A stretch of 64,000 nucleotides of DNA from Natronincola ferrireducens (GTDB lineage: Bacteria; Bacillota; Clostridia; Peptostreptococcales; Natronincolaceae): the NCBI RefSeq assembly GCF_900100845.1, contig NZ_FNFP01000001.1, positions 1 through 64,000 of the forward strand. Reading direction: 5' to 3'. How positions within the stretch are numbered: the first letter of the stretch is position 1; each line of letters starts with the position of its first letter. Under the pieces are notes generated by a model. That model saw nothing but the letters and a program-made list of their open reading frames with translations, searched no databases and had not been told where the DNA came from. Positions 7,628 to 17,693 of this stretch are shown here, piece after piece. Made by a program: the position numbers and the translations under genes.

Positions 7628-8533
7628 ATGCGAACAATTAAAATAGGCTCTAGGGCCAGTGAATTAGCCTTAACCCAAGCAGAAATCATTATAGGAATGC
7701 TGAAGGAAAGGTTTCCCCAATATCAATATGAAATTATTAAAATCAAAACGATTGGGGATAAAATTTTAGATAAAACCTTAAGCAAAATTGGTGGTAAAGG
7801 ACTGTTTGTCAAGGAAATACAAACAGCCCTATTAGAAGAAGAGATTGATTTGGCTGTCCATAGTATGAAGGACATGCCGGCAGAATCTCCTGAGGAATTG
7901 ATTCTAGGTGCTATAACCAAAAGAGAAGATCCTAGGGATGTGTTGGTAATCAAGGACAATAGAACCTTAGAGGAGCTACCCCAAGGGGCCCTGATCGGCA
8001 CCAGTAGCCTTCGGAGAAAGGTTCAGCTATTAAGGCTGCGACAGGACCTACAATTAAAGGACATAAGAGGAAACGTAGGAACACGACTGAAAAAAATTGA
8101 AACCGAGGGCTTAGATGCTGTTATTTTAGCAGCGGCAGGATTAAAGAGATTGGGATATGATGAAGAAACCTTTTATTACTTAGATATAGATAACTTTACC
8201 CCTGCTGTAGGCCAAGGTGCACTGGGCTGTGAAATTAGAAAAAATGATAAAGAGCTGCACCGGATGCTACAGGAGATAAATGATGAAGAAACCTACCACT
8301 GTGTTATGGGAGAACGACAATTTTTAAAGCTGCTGGAGGGAGGATGCCATGTTCCCATAGGGGCTTATGGAAAAAAAGTAGAGGAGGAGCTGTGGATTAC
8401 AGGTATGGTGGCTTCTTTAGATGGTCAACAAGTTCTCCGTCATACAGAAAAGGGAGAATTTCATAACTTTTTGGAAATAGGAAGCCGATTGGCAGAGGAA
8501 ATGATGGCTTTGGGAGCTAAGGAGCTTTTGTAA
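7628..8533 (+). CDS. hemC: Hydroxymethylbilane synthase (porphobilinogen deaminase)
   Basis: A 301-residue enzyme joining four porphobilinogens into the linear tetrapyrrole. The dipyrromethane cofactor attaches to Cys240 in LLEGGCHVPIG; catalytic Asp82 is in VHSMKDMP; the arginine-rich binding strand TSSLRRKVQL is at 125-134. Length is normal (about 310). Its product passes to the HemD half of the next gene, 24 nt downstream. Confidence 0.97.
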   Translation: MRTIKIGSRASELALTQAEIIIGMLKERFPQYQYEIIKIKTIGDKILDKTLSKIGGKGLFVKEIQTALLEEEIDLAVHSMKDMPAESPEELILGAITKREDPRDVLVIKDNRTLEELPQGALIGTSSLRRKVQLLRLRQDLQLKDIRGNVGTRLKKIETEGLDAVILAAAGLKRLGYDEETFYYLDIDNFTPAVGQGALGCEIRKNDKELHRMLQEINDEETYHCVMGERQFLKLLEGGCHVPIGAYGKKVEEELWITGMVASLDGQQVLRHTEKGEFHNFLEIGSRLAEEMMALGAKELL

Positions 8534-8556
8534 AGAGGAAAGAAAGGAGGGGTTCT

Positions 8557-10062
8557 GTGAAGAAACCCTATGTTTATTTAGTAGGAGCTGGCCCCGGAGA
8601 TGAGGATTTAATCACAGTGAAGGCCTTAAGGGCTATTAAGAAGGCAGAGGTTATTTTATATGATCGATTGGCTAATGCCAACCTTTTGAGCCATAGAAGA
8701 TTAGATGCTGAAATCATCGATGTAGGGAAGGCTCCAGATCACCATGCCTATACCCAGGAGGAGATTAATGGCCTGCTGGTTAAAAAGGCAAAAGAAGGAA
8801 AGATTATTACTCGGTTAAAGGGAGGGGATCCCTTTGTTTTTGGAAGGGGAGGAGAAGAGGCCTTAGCCCTTCACCAGGAAGGAATTCCCTTTGAAATTAT
8901 CCCGGGAATTACATCTGCCATTGCAGTCCCAAGCTATAGTGGGATTCCTGTAACCCATCGACATGTTAGTACCTCCTTTCATGTCATCACAGGCCATGAG
9001 GACCCTAAAAAAGAAGCCTCCACCGTCAATTATGAGGCTCTAGCAAAGCTGGAGGGAACCTTGGTCTTTTTAATGGGAGTAGGACATTTAAAGGAAATTA
9101 CCGACAGGCTAATGGCCTATGGAAAGGATAAGAATACCCCTGCAGCCCTAATCCATAGGGGAACCACCGCTAGGCAAAGGACCGTCACCGGTACCCTAGA
9201 AAACATTGTAGAGGTGGCAGAGAAAAACAATATAAAATCCCCCTCCATCATCATCATTGGAAAAGTAGTGGGACTGAGGGAGGAATTAAACTGGTTTGAA
9301 GGTCTACCCCTTCAAGGAAAAAGAATATTAGTGACAAGAACAAGACAGCAGGCCAGTAACTTATCCCAAAGGCTAAAGGAGTTGGGGGGAGAGGTAATAG
9401 AGCTTCCCACCATACAAATAGAACCTCCCTTAAGCTTTAAAGAAATTGATAAGCATTTACAAAACCTTCATCAATATCAACATATTATTTTTACCAGCGT
9501 CAATGGTGTAAAGGGGTTTTTTGAAAGATTAAGGAACTTAAAAATAGACATTCGAACCACTGGTATAGCTAAGATAGCAGCCATCGGAACCGCAACACAG
9601 GAGGCCCTAGAGAATAGAGGGTTGATGGTGGATACCCTTCCAGATGTTTTCACTGCGGAAGGAATTCTAGAAGCTGTGGAGGGAAAGATTGCAAAGGGCG
9701 ACAGGGTTCTGCTACCTAGGGCAGATATAGCTAGAAGAGCTTTGACCCAAGGTTTAAGGGAAATGGGGGCAATTGTTGATGAGATCGACATTTATAGGAC
9801 CACGATTCCCACCTGTAGAAGACAAGACTTAATGGAGATACTAGAAACCCCCTTAGATTATATCACCTTCACAAGTGCATCAACGGCAAAAAACTTTATA
9901 AAGATCCTAGGGGAAGAAAATAAAGATAAGATTAACAATAGCAAAATAGCAGTTATTGGTCCTATTACAGGAAAAACAGTAAAGGAACTAGGTTTATCCG
10001 TTGCTGTGGAAGCAAAGGAATATACGATACAGGGATTAGTTGATGCTATAAGGGAGGGATAG
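8557..10062 (+). CDS. Fused uroporphyrinogen-III C-methyltransferase and uroporphyrinogen-III synthase (CobA-HemD)
   Basis: A 501-residue bifunctional protein. Residues about 1-245 are SUMT (CobA): VGAGPGDEDLITVKAL near the start, GRGGEEAL, and the SAM-site segments. Residues about 253-500 are HemD, with the ILVTRTRQQA opening typical of that family. It closes hydroxymethylbilane to uro'gen III and methylates it twice to precorrin-2. The fusion is common in clostridia. Start is GTG 8557 with AAAGGAGGGG upstream. Pulling uro'gen III straight into precorrin-2 favours corrin and siroheme over heme. Confidence 0.95.
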   Translation: MKKPYVYLVGAGPGDEDLITVKALRAIKKAEVILYDRLANANLLSHRRLDAEIIDVGKAPDHHAYTQEEINGLLVKKAKEGKIITRLKGGDPFVFGRGGEEALALHQEGIPFEIIPGITSAIAVPSYSGIPVTHRHVSTSFHVITGHEDPKKEASTVNYEALAKLEGTLVFLMGVGHLKEITDRLMAYGKDKNTPAALIHRGTTARQRTVTGTLENIVEVAEKNNIKSPSIIIIGKVVGLREELNWFEGLPLQGKRILVTRTRQQASNLSQRLKELGGEVIELPTIQIEPPLSFKEIDKHLQNLHQYQHIIFTSVNGVKGFFERLRNLKIDIRTTGIAKIAAIGTATQEALENRGLMVDTLPDVFTAEGILEAVEGKIAKGDRVLLPRADIARRALTQGLREMGAIVDEIDIYRTTIPTCRRQDLMEILETPLDYITFTSASTAKNFIKILGEENKDKINNSKIAVIGPITGKTVKELGLSVAVEAKEYTIQGLVDAIREG

Positions 10063-10064
10063 TT

Positions 10065-11042
10065 TTGGAGGATTTTAGAAGATCTAGAAGGTTAAGAAGC
10101 AATGCCGCCATAAGAAGTCTCGTTAGGGAGACAAATTTAAATATTTCAGATTTTATTTATCCTATGTTTGTTGTACCAGGAGAAAACATAAAAAGAGAAA
10201 TTCCTAACCTGCCGGACCAATACCACTACTCTGTTGACCAGTTAAAGGAGGCAGTGGGTGAGGTTGTGGACTTAGGGATTCAAGGGATTATCCTGTTTGG
10301 ACTGCCGGAGGAAAAGGATGAAATAGCCTCTGGGGCCTATGCCATGGAGGGTATTGTCCAGAGGGCTGTCAGGGAAGTAAAAAGTCACTATCCTGAACTT
10401 ATGGTGATTACAGATGTCTGTTTATGTCAATACACCAGCCACGGACACTGTGGCCTTGTGGAGGACGGGACTGTTCTTAATGATGAAAGCATTGAAAAGT
10501 TAGGAGCCACAGCTTTATCCCATGCTATGGCTGGGGCTGATATGGTGGCCCCCTCTGACATGATGGATGGAAGAGTGGCAAAAATTCGAGAAATATTAGA
10601 TAAAAATAAATTCAATCATATACCGATTATGAGCTACAGCGTTAAATATGCCTCAGCCTTTTACGGTCCCTTTAGAAGTGCTGCCAATTGTGCCCCCAAA
10701 TTTGGAGACAGAAAAACCTACCAAATGGACCCCGGCAATAGAATGGAGGCCTTGAGACAGGTGGAGATAGATATAGCAGAAGGTGCAGATATTATCATGG
10801 TGAAGCCAGCCCTTGTTTATTTAGATGTTATAAGGGAAATAAAAGACAGTTTTTCTATGCCCTTGGCAGCCTACCACGTCAGTGGAGAATATGCCATGAT
10901 TAAACTGGCGGCAAAGCATGGACTGTTAAAGGAAGAAGATAGTATGATCGAGGCCTTAACCGCCATAAAGCGGGCTGGAGCCGATATGATTTTGACCTAT
11001 TTTGCTAAGGATATGGCAAAATGGATAAGGAGGAATCAATAA
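10065..11042 (+). CDS. hemB: Porphobilinogen synthase (delta-aminolevulinic acid dehydratase)
   Basis: A 325-residue enzyme that condenses two ALA into porphobilinogen. Zinc-type active site: Cys119, Cys121 and Cys129 in [14 protein letters not shown]; Schiff-base lysines Lys194 ([15 protein letters not shown]) and Lys247 ([11 protein letters not shown]). Start is a TTG at 10065, two bases after the previous stop, with GGGAGGG 7 nt upstream. The end shares one base with the hemL start (TAATG), so translation is probably coupled. Confidence 0.96.
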   Translation: MEDFRRSRRLRSNAAIRSLVRETNLNISDFIYPMFVVPGENIKREIPNLPDQYHYSVDQLKEAVGEVVDLGIQGIILFGLPEEKDEIASGAYAMEGIVQRAVREVKSHYPELMVITDVCLCQYTSHGHCGLVEDGTVLNDESIEKLGATALSHAMAGADMVAPSDMMDGRVAKIREILDKNKFNHIPIMSYSVKYASAFYGPFRSAANCAPKFGDRKTYQMDPGNRMEALRQVEIDIAEGADIIMVKPALVYLDVIREIKDSFSMPLAAYHVSGEYAMIKLAAKHGLLKEEDSMIEALTAIKRAGADMILTYFAKDMAKWIRRNQ

Positions 11043-12340
11043 TGAATCTTGAAAAATCTAAAACACTTTTCAGAGGAGCTAAAGAAGTCATACCGGGAGG
11101 CGTCAATAGTCCAGTAAGGGCATTTTCATCGGTGAAGATGGATCCTCCCTTTATAAAAAGGGGAGAAGGAGCTTATATCTATGATGAAGATGGAAACAAG
11201 TATATTGACTATGTAGGTTCCTGGGGTCCCTTGATTTTAGGTCACTGTCATCCAGAGGTAGTGAAAAACCTAAAGGAAGTTGTGGAAATGGGTACCAGCT
11301 TTGGGGCTCCTACGGCAATAGAAACAAAAATGGCCCAATTGATTGTAGAGGCTATACCCTCCATTGAAATGGTTAGAATGGTAAACTCCGGGACGGAAGC
11401 TACCATGACGGCATTAAGGCTGGCCAGAGGCTATACAAATAGAAGTAAAATTGTAAAGTTTAATGGCAATTATCATGGTCATTCCGACAGTTTGCTGATC
11501 AAGGCAGGATCTGGTGCGTTAACCCATGGTGTCCCCAACAGTCCTGGTGTACCGGAGGACGTAGTAAAAAATACCATTACTGCAAAATATAATGATTTAG
11601 AAAACATAGAGAAAATTTTTAAAGTCTATGGGGAAGATATAGCAGCCGTCATTGTAGAACCAGTGGCAGGAAACATGGGGGTTGTCCCTATGACCCAAGA
11701 ATTCGCAGATGGCTTAAGAAGGATTACAGAGGAATATGGAAGCTTGTTAATATTTGATGAAGTCATGACGGGATTCCGCTTAGCCTTTGAAGGCGCCCAA
11801 AGCCTCTATAATATCACACCCGACCTTACCTGCTACAGCAAGGTTATCGGTGGGGGTCTGCCAGTAGGAGCCTTTGGGGGTAAGAAGGAAATTATGTCCC
11901 AAATGTCGCCAATAGGCCCCGTCTATCAAGCTGGAACCCTATCTGGCAATCCCTTAGCCATGACAGCAGGCTACACAACCCTAAAAATCCTTAAGGAAAA
12001 TCCCCAAATTTATGAAGAAATCAACAAGAAGGGACAGAGGCTAGAGGAAGGACTAAAAGAACATGCCAAGGCTCTAGGAGTAAAGGCTTCCTTCAATAGG
12101 GTAGGATCTATGCTATGCATGTTCTTTACTGAGGGTGCTGTAGAAGATTTTGAAGCCGCCCTAACCTCTGATACAGAGAAATATGCTGTTTACTTCAAAT
12201 CCATGCTACAGCAGGGGATCTACTTAGCACCCTCTCAATTTGAAGCCACCTTCATAAGCGCTGCCATGACGGATGAAGATATAGAAAAAACCCTTGAAGC
12301 AGCCTACCATGCCCTAGAGGAAGTGAAGAGGCTAGGATAA
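11042..12340 (+). CDS. hemL: Glutamate-1-semialdehyde 2,1-aminomutase
   Basis: A 432-residue PLP enzyme that turns glutamate-1-semialdehyde into ALA, working with HemA. The PLP lysine is Lys267 in [23 protein letters not shown] (115-120) and the [10 protein letters not shown] aspartate region (237-246) are intact. I choose ATG 11042 (AAGGAGG upstream, overlaps the hemB stop by one base) rather than an ATG at 11021 inside hemB. cbiA begins at the very next base after its stop. Confidence 0.97.
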   Translation: MNLEKSKTLFRGAKEVIPGGVNSPVRAFSSVKMDPPFIKRGEGAYIYDEDGNKYIDYVGSWGPLILGHCHPEVVKNLKEVVEMGTSFGAPTAIETKMAQLIVEAIPSIEMVRMVNSGTEATMTALRLARGYTNRSKIVKFNGNYHGHSDSLLIKAGSGALTHGVPNSPGVPEDVVKNTITAKYNDLENIEKIFKVYGEDIAAVIVEPVAGNMGVVPMTQEFADGLRRITEEYGSLLIFDEVMTGFRLAFEGAQSLYNITPDLTCYSKVIGGGLPVGAFGGKKEIMSQMSPIGPVYQAGTLSGNPLAMTAGYTTLKILKENPQIYEEINKKGQRLEEGLKEHAKALGVKASFNRVGSMLCMFFTEGAVEDFEAALTSDTEKYAVYFKSMLQQGIYLAPSQFEATFISAAMTDEDIEKTLEAAYHALEEVKRLG

Positions 12341-13735
12341 ATGAAGGGGACTAGAGGATTTTTATTAGCAGGAACCCAAAGTGGGGTGGGGAAAACCACC
12401 CTTTCTACAGGTGTTATGGGGACATTAAAAAAAAGGGGGCTTCAAGTAAAGGCCTTTAAGGTGGGTCCCGATTATATTGATCCACAATTTCATCGTTATA
12501 TCACCGGGAATCCCTCCCGTAATCTGGATAGCTACTTGTTAAAAGAAGATACCATTAAAGAGCTTTTCCATAAAAACCTAGAAGAGGAAGACATAGCAGT
12601 TGTGGAGGGGGTAATGGGCCTTTATGATGGTTTAGGAACCCAAAAAGACGAGGGAAGCTCTGCCCATGTTTCTAAAATTTTACAGCTGCCGGTTATTTTA
12701 GTTATAGACGGTAGGGGGGTTTCCACCAGTGCAGCTGCTATGGTGCTGGGCTATAAACTTTATGATCCTGATATCAACCTAGCAGGGGTTATCATCAACA
12801 ATGTATCGGGAGAGAAGCACTATAGCCTTTTAAAGGAAGGGATAGAAAGGGATACTGGAATAAAATGCTTAGGCTATCTAAGGAAAAATAACAACATTCA
12901 GTTAAAGAGTAGGCACCTAGGCTTAATTCCCTGTGATGAGGTTCCAGAACTGGAGGAAAAACTAGAGGATCTTGTGGAGATGGTGGAGGAAACCGTTGAC
13001 ATAGAGGGATTACTGGCAGTGGCAAAGGAGATAGAGATAAAGAAAAAAGAAGTTAAACCCCTTAGAGCAGAAGAAATTACCCTTGCCTATGCCTATGATA
13101 GTGCCTTTAACTTTTATTATCAAGATAACTTAGACCTATTAAAGGAACTGGGCTGTAGACTTATTCCCTTTAGTCCCCTAAAGGATACGGGGCTACCAGA
13201 GGGAATAGATGGTATCTACATTGGAGGAGGGTTCCCAGAGGTTTTTGCTAGGGAACTGGAGGAAAACCAAGGGATACGAAGGAACCTTTATGAAGAAGCC
13301 CAAAGGGGCCTACCTATCTATGGAGAATGTGGGGGCTTCATGTATTTAACAAAGGCAATAAAAACCTTTGATGGGGAAGTTTATCAGATGGCGGGGGTTT
13401 TTGATGCCACAGCTGAAATGACCAACCGACTACAGAGATTTGGCTACTGTCAAGTAAGTATTAAGGAGAATAGTAGCTTCCATAAAGAAGCTTTTACAAC
13501 AAAGGCCCATGAGTTTCATCGTGGAGTTGTAATAGCCCCCAGTAGAGAATATGTTTATAGTGTAGTTAAGAAAAAGAAGGAAAAAATTATAGATAGATGG
13601 AGCTGCGGCATAGAAAGCTATAATTGTTTAGGAGGATTTCCTCATATACATTTTTATAGCAATCCTACTTTCATAAACAATTTTTTAGAAAAATGCAGAA
13701 TCTATAAAAAAGAAATTAGGGGGAACCAATTATAA
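12341..13735 (+). CDS. cbiA: Cobyrinate a,c-diamide synthase
   Basis: A 464-residue ATP- and glutamine-dependent amidase that amidates the a and c side chains of cob(II)yrinate. N-terminal dethiobiotin-synthetase-like domain with P-loop GTQSGVGKTT (11-20); C-terminal class I glutaminase-like domain with Cys330 in YGECGGFMY and a late AHEFHRG histidine segment. It starts directly after hemL and shares one base with the next start. The partner cbiP is not in the window. Confidence 0.95.
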   Translation: MKGTRGFLLAGTQSGVGKTTLSTGVMGTLKKRGLQVKAFKVGPDYIDPQFHRYITGNPSRNLDSYLLKEDTIKELFHKNLEEEDIAVVEGVMGLYDGLGTQKDEGSSAHVSKILQLPVILVIDGRGVSTSAAAMVLGYKLYDPDINLAGVIINNVSGEKHYSLLKEGIERDTGIKCLGYLRKNNNIQLKSRHLGLIPCDEVPELEEKLEDLVEMVEETVDIEGLLAVAKEIEIKKKEVKPLRAEEITLAYAYDSAFNFYYQDNLDLLKELGCRLIPFSPLKDTGLPEGIDGIYIGGGFPEVFARELEENQGIRRNLYEEAQRGLPIYGECGGFMYLTKAIKTFDGEVYQMAGVFDATAEMTNRLQRFGYCQVSIKENSSFHKEAFTTKAHEFHRGVVIAPSREYVYSVVKKKKEKIIDRWSCGIESYNCLGGFPHIHFYSNPTFINNFLEKCRIYKKEIRGNQL

Positions 13736-14238
13736 TGCAAAAACAAGCAAGAGAAATTCACAACATTAAAACCATCACACAAATAGGTCTATTAATTGCT
13801 TTAAGTATTATAGGAGCCACTATTAAAATTCAAGGAAGCATTGCTTTTGATTCTATGGCAGCATTTTTTGCCGCCCTATATATTAATCCTTTGGCAGGGG
13901 GGGTAGTAGGAATTTTAGGCCACTTAATATCCTCTGCTACAGCAGGCTTCCCATTGACACTACCAATGCATATTTTAATAGGGATACAAATGTTCGCCTT
14001 TGTTTATATATTTGGATGGCTATATGAAAAAACCCCTGGGGGAATTCCTGTAGTAGTGGCCACTCTGTTGAATGGTCCAATGGCCGCCCTTACAGTAGTA
14101 CCTATGTCCCTTATGCTAGGACTCCCCTTTAGTGGTTGGCCTTTATTCATGGTAATTTGGTTACCACTGACGATAGCATCCTTTGCCAATATCTTGTTAG
14201 CCGTCATACTCTATAGAAGCATTTCTAGAGGTAGATAA
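13735..14238 (+). CDS. cblT: ECF transporter S component, CblT-like (predicted B12 lower-ligand precursor uptake)
   Basis: A 167-residue integral membrane protein with about five to six hydrophobic helices, typical of substrate-binding S components of energy-coupling-factor transporters. In other Firmicutes, B12-regulated S components called CblT sit next to cblS and are linked to alpha-ribazole or dimethylbenzimidazole uptake; the same pair is seen here. No ECF ATPase or T subunit is nearby, so it must share a general module. The assignment rests on topology, neighbours and riboswitch control, not on a substrate motif. Confidence 0.65.
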   Translation: MQKQAREIHNIKTITQIGLLIALSIIGATIKIQGSIAFDSMAAFFAALYINPLAGGVVGILGHLISSATAGFPLTLPMHILIGIQMFAFVYIFGWLYEKTPGGIPVVVATLLNGPMAALTVVPMSLMLGLPFSGWPLFMVIWLPLTIASFANILLAVILYRSISRGR

Positions 14239-14239
14239 A

Positions 14240-14983
14240 ATGAAGGTAAGAAACTTTCGGGATTTAACCCTTATTAACCATGATCCACAGAAATTTATGG
14301 TGATCGCCTGTGATTCCTGTGGAAGTGTTGGTAGTAAAGAAGAAGATATTGTGAAGGTTCCACCGGAGGTTGTAGGCTATTATACCACAAGGGTAGCTGT
14401 TATGGAGGTGTTGTCAGTAGGAGCACAGATTCTTACCGTTATCAATACCTTATCGGTGGAAATGGAGCCCACTGGCCGACAGATTATAACAGGAATTCAA
14501 AGGCTGTTAAAGGAGGGTGGAATAGAAGCTGTCTGCTTAAATGGCAGTACAGAGGAAAACTTTAAAACCCTTCAAACAGCTATGGGAGTTACTGTAATTG
14601 GAGAAGTGGAGAAACCAAAGGCAAAGATTAACACATCTAAAAAAGGAGATCTCGTGGTGGTAATAGGGGTGCCTAAGGTTGGTGAGGAGATTACTATACC
14701 CTTTGATAATGAAATATGTAGTGTAAAGGATCTTCAGACTTTATTGACAATGAAAGAAGCAAGAGAAATCTATACCGTTGGTTCAAAAGGCATTATGTAT
14801 GAGGCCAACTTTTTAGCCCACGAAAACCACTGTAGGTTTCAAGCTGCAGAAGATGTTAAAATAGATTTAAAAAAATCCGCAGGACCTGCCACAGTAATTT
14901 TATTTACAATAGAACCTGAAAACCTCCCCTATATTGAAGAAAAGATCCAAAAACCCTGTAGGGTTATAGGGAAATTAATATAA
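14240..14983 (+). CDS. cblS: PurM/AIR-synthase-like protein, probable alpha-ribazole kinase CblS
   Basis: A 247-residue soluble protein with the look of the AIR-synthase/PurM ATP-binding fold: an early acidic IACDSCGSVGSKEED stretch (22-36), then the helix TTRVAVMEVLSVGAQ. In Listeria and Geobacillus, CblS phosphorylates alpha-ribazole so salvaged lower ligand can be attached to cobamides. Pairing with cblT, one base apart in a cobalamin operon, supports that role here. It is shorter than purine-pathway PurM (about 345). Other PurM-like kinases cannot be ruled out. Confidence 0.65.
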   Translation: MKVRNFRDLTLINHDPQKFMVIACDSCGSVGSKEEDIVKVPPEVVGYYTTRVAVMEVLSVGAQILTVINTLSVEMEPTGRQIITGIQRLLKEGGIEAVCLNGSTEENFKTLQTAMGVTVIGEVEKPKAKINTSKKGDLVVVIGVPKVGEEITIPFDNEICSVKDLQTLLTMKEAREIYTVGSKGIMYEANFLAHENHCRFQAAEDVKIDLKKSAGPATVILFTIEPENLPYIEEKIQKPCRVIGKLI

Positions 14984-15021
14984 GGGAAACATTATATCAT
15001 TTAGAGTAGGGGGAAGACATC

Positions 15022-15909
15022 GTGATTCAAGGAGTTTGTCCAGCTTCCTGTGGTGAATTGCTACAGGGATATATAGAAGGTGGAGAAAAGCTTATTTCCT
15101 ATAGCATCAATCTTTTTAGCAAAGTAACCATCAGAGAAGATATCCATACCCCTGCAGAAAAAATACCAGCAGCCTATAGCAAGGCCTATAGAATGCTGGA
15201 GAAGGTCTTTGCTTACTATGGCTATAAAAAAAAGGATTATCAACAGGTGAGGATACATATAAATTCCTCTATACCTATTGCTAAGGGAATGGCCAGTAGT
15301 ACAGCCGATCTAGCCGCCACTGCTATAGCAACCGCCACTTATCTAGGAAAAGAATTATCAGAAGAAGAAGTAGCCAAGCTATGTATTGACATTGAACCCA
15401 CCGATAGTACGGTTTTTTCTAAAATAACACTTTTTGACCACCTAAAGGGGGGGGTTAAAAGGCAATATAGCAACCTTCCCCCCTGCAGAGTGTTGGTATT
15501 AGAGGGAAAGGCAACCATCAATACGATAGACTTTAGAAAAATTGATCGGACAGAGATTTTAAAGGAAAATGAGGGCCGTTTAATGGAGGGCCTGGCCCTT
15601 TTGGAAAAAGGCATAAAAACCGGTGATTTAAAAACCATAGGTAAAGCTGCCACCATAAGTAGCTTTGCAAATGAAGGAATCCTTCCTAAGGAAGGCCTAG
15701 AAGAAATCCATCACATCAGTGAAGCTGTGGGGGCCTATGGCATCAATGTAGCCCACAGCGGCTCTGTTATAGGCATTCTATATAATGATAAAGACTTTGA
15801 TACAGAAAAATTTTTCCACAGTCTTAAAGAAAAAGACTTTATGAAGAACTATTTATCCATCGTCAGCTATGAAATTATTGCTGGAGGGGGAAGAATAATA
15901 AAACCATAG
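15022..15909 (+). CDS. pduX: GHMP-family L-threonine kinase (PduX-like)
   Basis: A 295-residue GHMP kinase. The ATP-binding motif is IPIAKGMASSTADLAA (84-99), and the opening CPASCGELLQG is typical of PduX and its relatives. PduX makes L-threonine-O-3-phosphate, which CobD then converts to the aminopropanol phosphate arm of the nucleotide loop. Start is GTG 15022 with AGGGGGAAG upstream. It is placed between lower-ligand and ring genes, which fits a B12 role. cobD is not in the window. Confidence 0.85.
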   Translation: MIQGVCPASCGELLQGYIEGGEKLISYSINLFSKVTIREDIHTPAEKIPAAYSKAYRMLEKVFAYYGYKKKDYQQVRIHINSSIPIAKGMASSTADLAATAIATATYLGKELSEEEVAKLCIDIEPTDSTVFSKITLFDHLKGGVKRQYSNLPPCRVLVLEGKATINTIDFRKIDRTEILKENEGRLMEGLALLEKGIKTGDLKTIGKAATISSFANEGILPKEGLEEIHHISEAVGAYGINVAHSGSVIGILYNDKDFDTEKFFHSLKEKDFMKNYLSIVSYEIIAGGGRIIKP

Positions 15910-15943
15910 GTGTAGCCAGTGGAATTAAAGGGGAGATAAAATC

Positions 15944-16564
15944 ATGGAGTATATTAAAGATCCATTTGAAATAGAAAAAAAGAGCTTTGAAATCATTACC
16001 CAGGAGCTGGGGGAAAAAACATTTCCAGAAAAAGAGGGAAAAATCATAAAAAGAGTTATCCATACAACCGCTGATTTTCAATATGCTGATATTACCAAAA
16101 TCAGTGGAGATGCTATTTCCTCTAGCCATGATGCCTTAAGACAGGGCTGTAAAATTTATACCGATACCAAAATGGCCATGTCGGGGATCAATAAAAGGAC
16201 TTTAAAGGCATTAAATAGTGAAATTTACTGTCTTGTAGATGATCCTCAAGTGGTGAAGGAAGCAAAGGAAAGGGGACTTACCAGATCTATGGTGGCCATG
16301 GAGAAGGCAGTGGCGGATAAGGATACAAAAATTTTTGTGATTGGCAATGCTCCTACTGCCCTTTTTCAGTTATGTCAATACATAGATGAGAAAAGAATTC
16401 ACCCCCACCTAGTAGTAGGGGTGCCGGTGGGCTTTGTAGGGGCCAAGGAATCAAAGGAAGCCCTCCTGGAGAGGGATGTTCCCTATATCACCACCGTAGG
16501 GAGAAAAGGTGGCAGCACCGTGGCGGCAGCCATCATCAATGCTCTTCTTTATATGATGAACTAG
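15944..16564 (+). CDS. cbiC: Cobalt-precorrin-8 methylmutase
   Basis: A 206-residue enzyme that moves the C11 methyl group to C12, giving cobyrinate. The catalytic histidine is His40 in RVIHTTADFQYAD. Length matches the family (about 210). It opens the cbiC-D-E-T group, with 13 nt to cbiD. Confidence 0.95.
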   Translation: MEYIKDPFEIEKKSFEIITQELGEKTFPEKEGKIIKRVIHTTADFQYADITKISGDAISSSHDALRQGCKIYTDTKMAMSGINKRTLKALNSEIYCLVDDPQVVKEAKERGLTRSMVAMEKAVADKDTKIFVIGNAPTALFQLCQYIDEKRIHPHLVVGVPVGFVGAKESKEALLERDVPYITTVGRKGGSTVAAAIINALLYMMN

Positions 16565-16577
16565 AGGTAGGGATAGC

Positions 16578-17693
16578 ATGGAAAAATACATTGTCAAAAA
16601 CGGCAAAAAGCTTCGATACGGCTATACAACTGGATCCTGTGCCACCGCTGCCTCTAAGGCGGCGGCCCTTATGCTGCTGAAGGAAAGAAACATAGAGGAA
16701 ATACAAATATCTACCCCTAAGGGCTGGGACTTAACCCTAAAGCCCCTAGCTATAGAAAAGGGTATTAATTGGGTCTCCTGTGGCATAAAAAAGGATGGAG
16801 GGGATGACCCTGATGCCACCAATGGTCTTATCATTTACAGTAGAGTAAAATGGCGACGGGACAATCTCATCCACATCGATGGAGGAATAGGCATAGGGAG
16901 AGTAACCAAAAGAGGTTTGCCTGTAGAGGTTGGAAAGGCTGCCATCAATCCTGTTCCCCTCCAGATGATAGAAAGGGAAGTCCGGGAGGTCATAGGACAG
17001 CATAGAGGTGTAGATATTGAAATCTTTGCTCCAGAGGCTGTGGAAATAGCTAAAAAAACCTTTAATCCCCGTCTAGGGATTCAAGGAGGCATATCTATTT
17101 TAGGCACCTCAGGTATTGTGGAGCCCATGTCGGAGGAGGCTTGGAAGGAATCCCTAGCCCTAGAGATCGCTATGGCTAAGGAGGAAGGACTGGAAAAGCT
17201 GATTTTTGTTCCGGGAAATTACGGTAGAGATCTAGTAAGAAACAATTATGGCTTTGATGAAAGGCACATGATAAAAACCAGTAATTTTATAGGATTTATG
17301 TTGGATAAGGCTTTAGAGAAGGGGATGAAAAAAATTCTCCTAGTAGGTCATATAGGTAAGCTTATCAAGGTGGCAGGAGGCATATTCCATACCCATAGCA
17401 GGATAGCTGATGGCAGAAGGGAGATTTTAGCCGCCTACCTAGGATTATTAGGGACTTCTCCTAAAGATATAGAAAAAATATTGGAAAGCAATACCACTGA
17501 AGAGGCAGTTGCTTTTATTTATGAGATGAAAAAGCAGGAGATATTTCCTTTATTGGCAGAAAAAATTACCCAAAAGGCAAGGGAACGGATGGCAGAAGAA
17601 GTAGAAGTAGGGACAATTATTTTTTCTATGGATCATGGCATATTGGCCATATCTTCAACGGGAAAAAAGTTATTGGAGGAATTTAAGGAATGA
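16578..17693 (+). CDS. cbiD: Cobalt-precorrin-5B (C1)-methyltransferase
   Basis: A 371-residue enzyme that methylates C1 in the anaerobic route; it is a marker of cobalt-early B12 synthesis and has no aerobic counterpart of the same fold. The family signature YGYTTGSCATAASKAAA is at about 14-30. The stop overlaps the cbiE start by 4 nt (ATGA), indicating coupling. Confidence 0.96.
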   Translation: MEKYIVKNGKKLRYGYTTGSCATAASKAAALMLLKERNIEEIQISTPKGWDLTLKPLAIEKGINWVSCGIKKDGGDDPDATNGLIIYSRVKWRRDNLIHIDGGIGIGRVTKRGLPVEVGKAAINPVPLQMIEREVREVIGQHRGVDIEIFAPEAVEIAKKTFNPRLGIQGGISILGTSGIVEPMSEEAWKESLALEIAMAKEEGLEKLIFVPGNYGRDLVRNNYGFDERHMIKTSNFIGFMLDKALEKGMKKILLVGHIGKLIKVAGGIFHTHSRIADGRREILAAYLGLLGTSPKDIEKILESNTTEEAVAFIYEMKKQEIFPLLAEKITQKARERMAEEVEVGTIIFSMDHGILAISSTGKKLLEEFKE

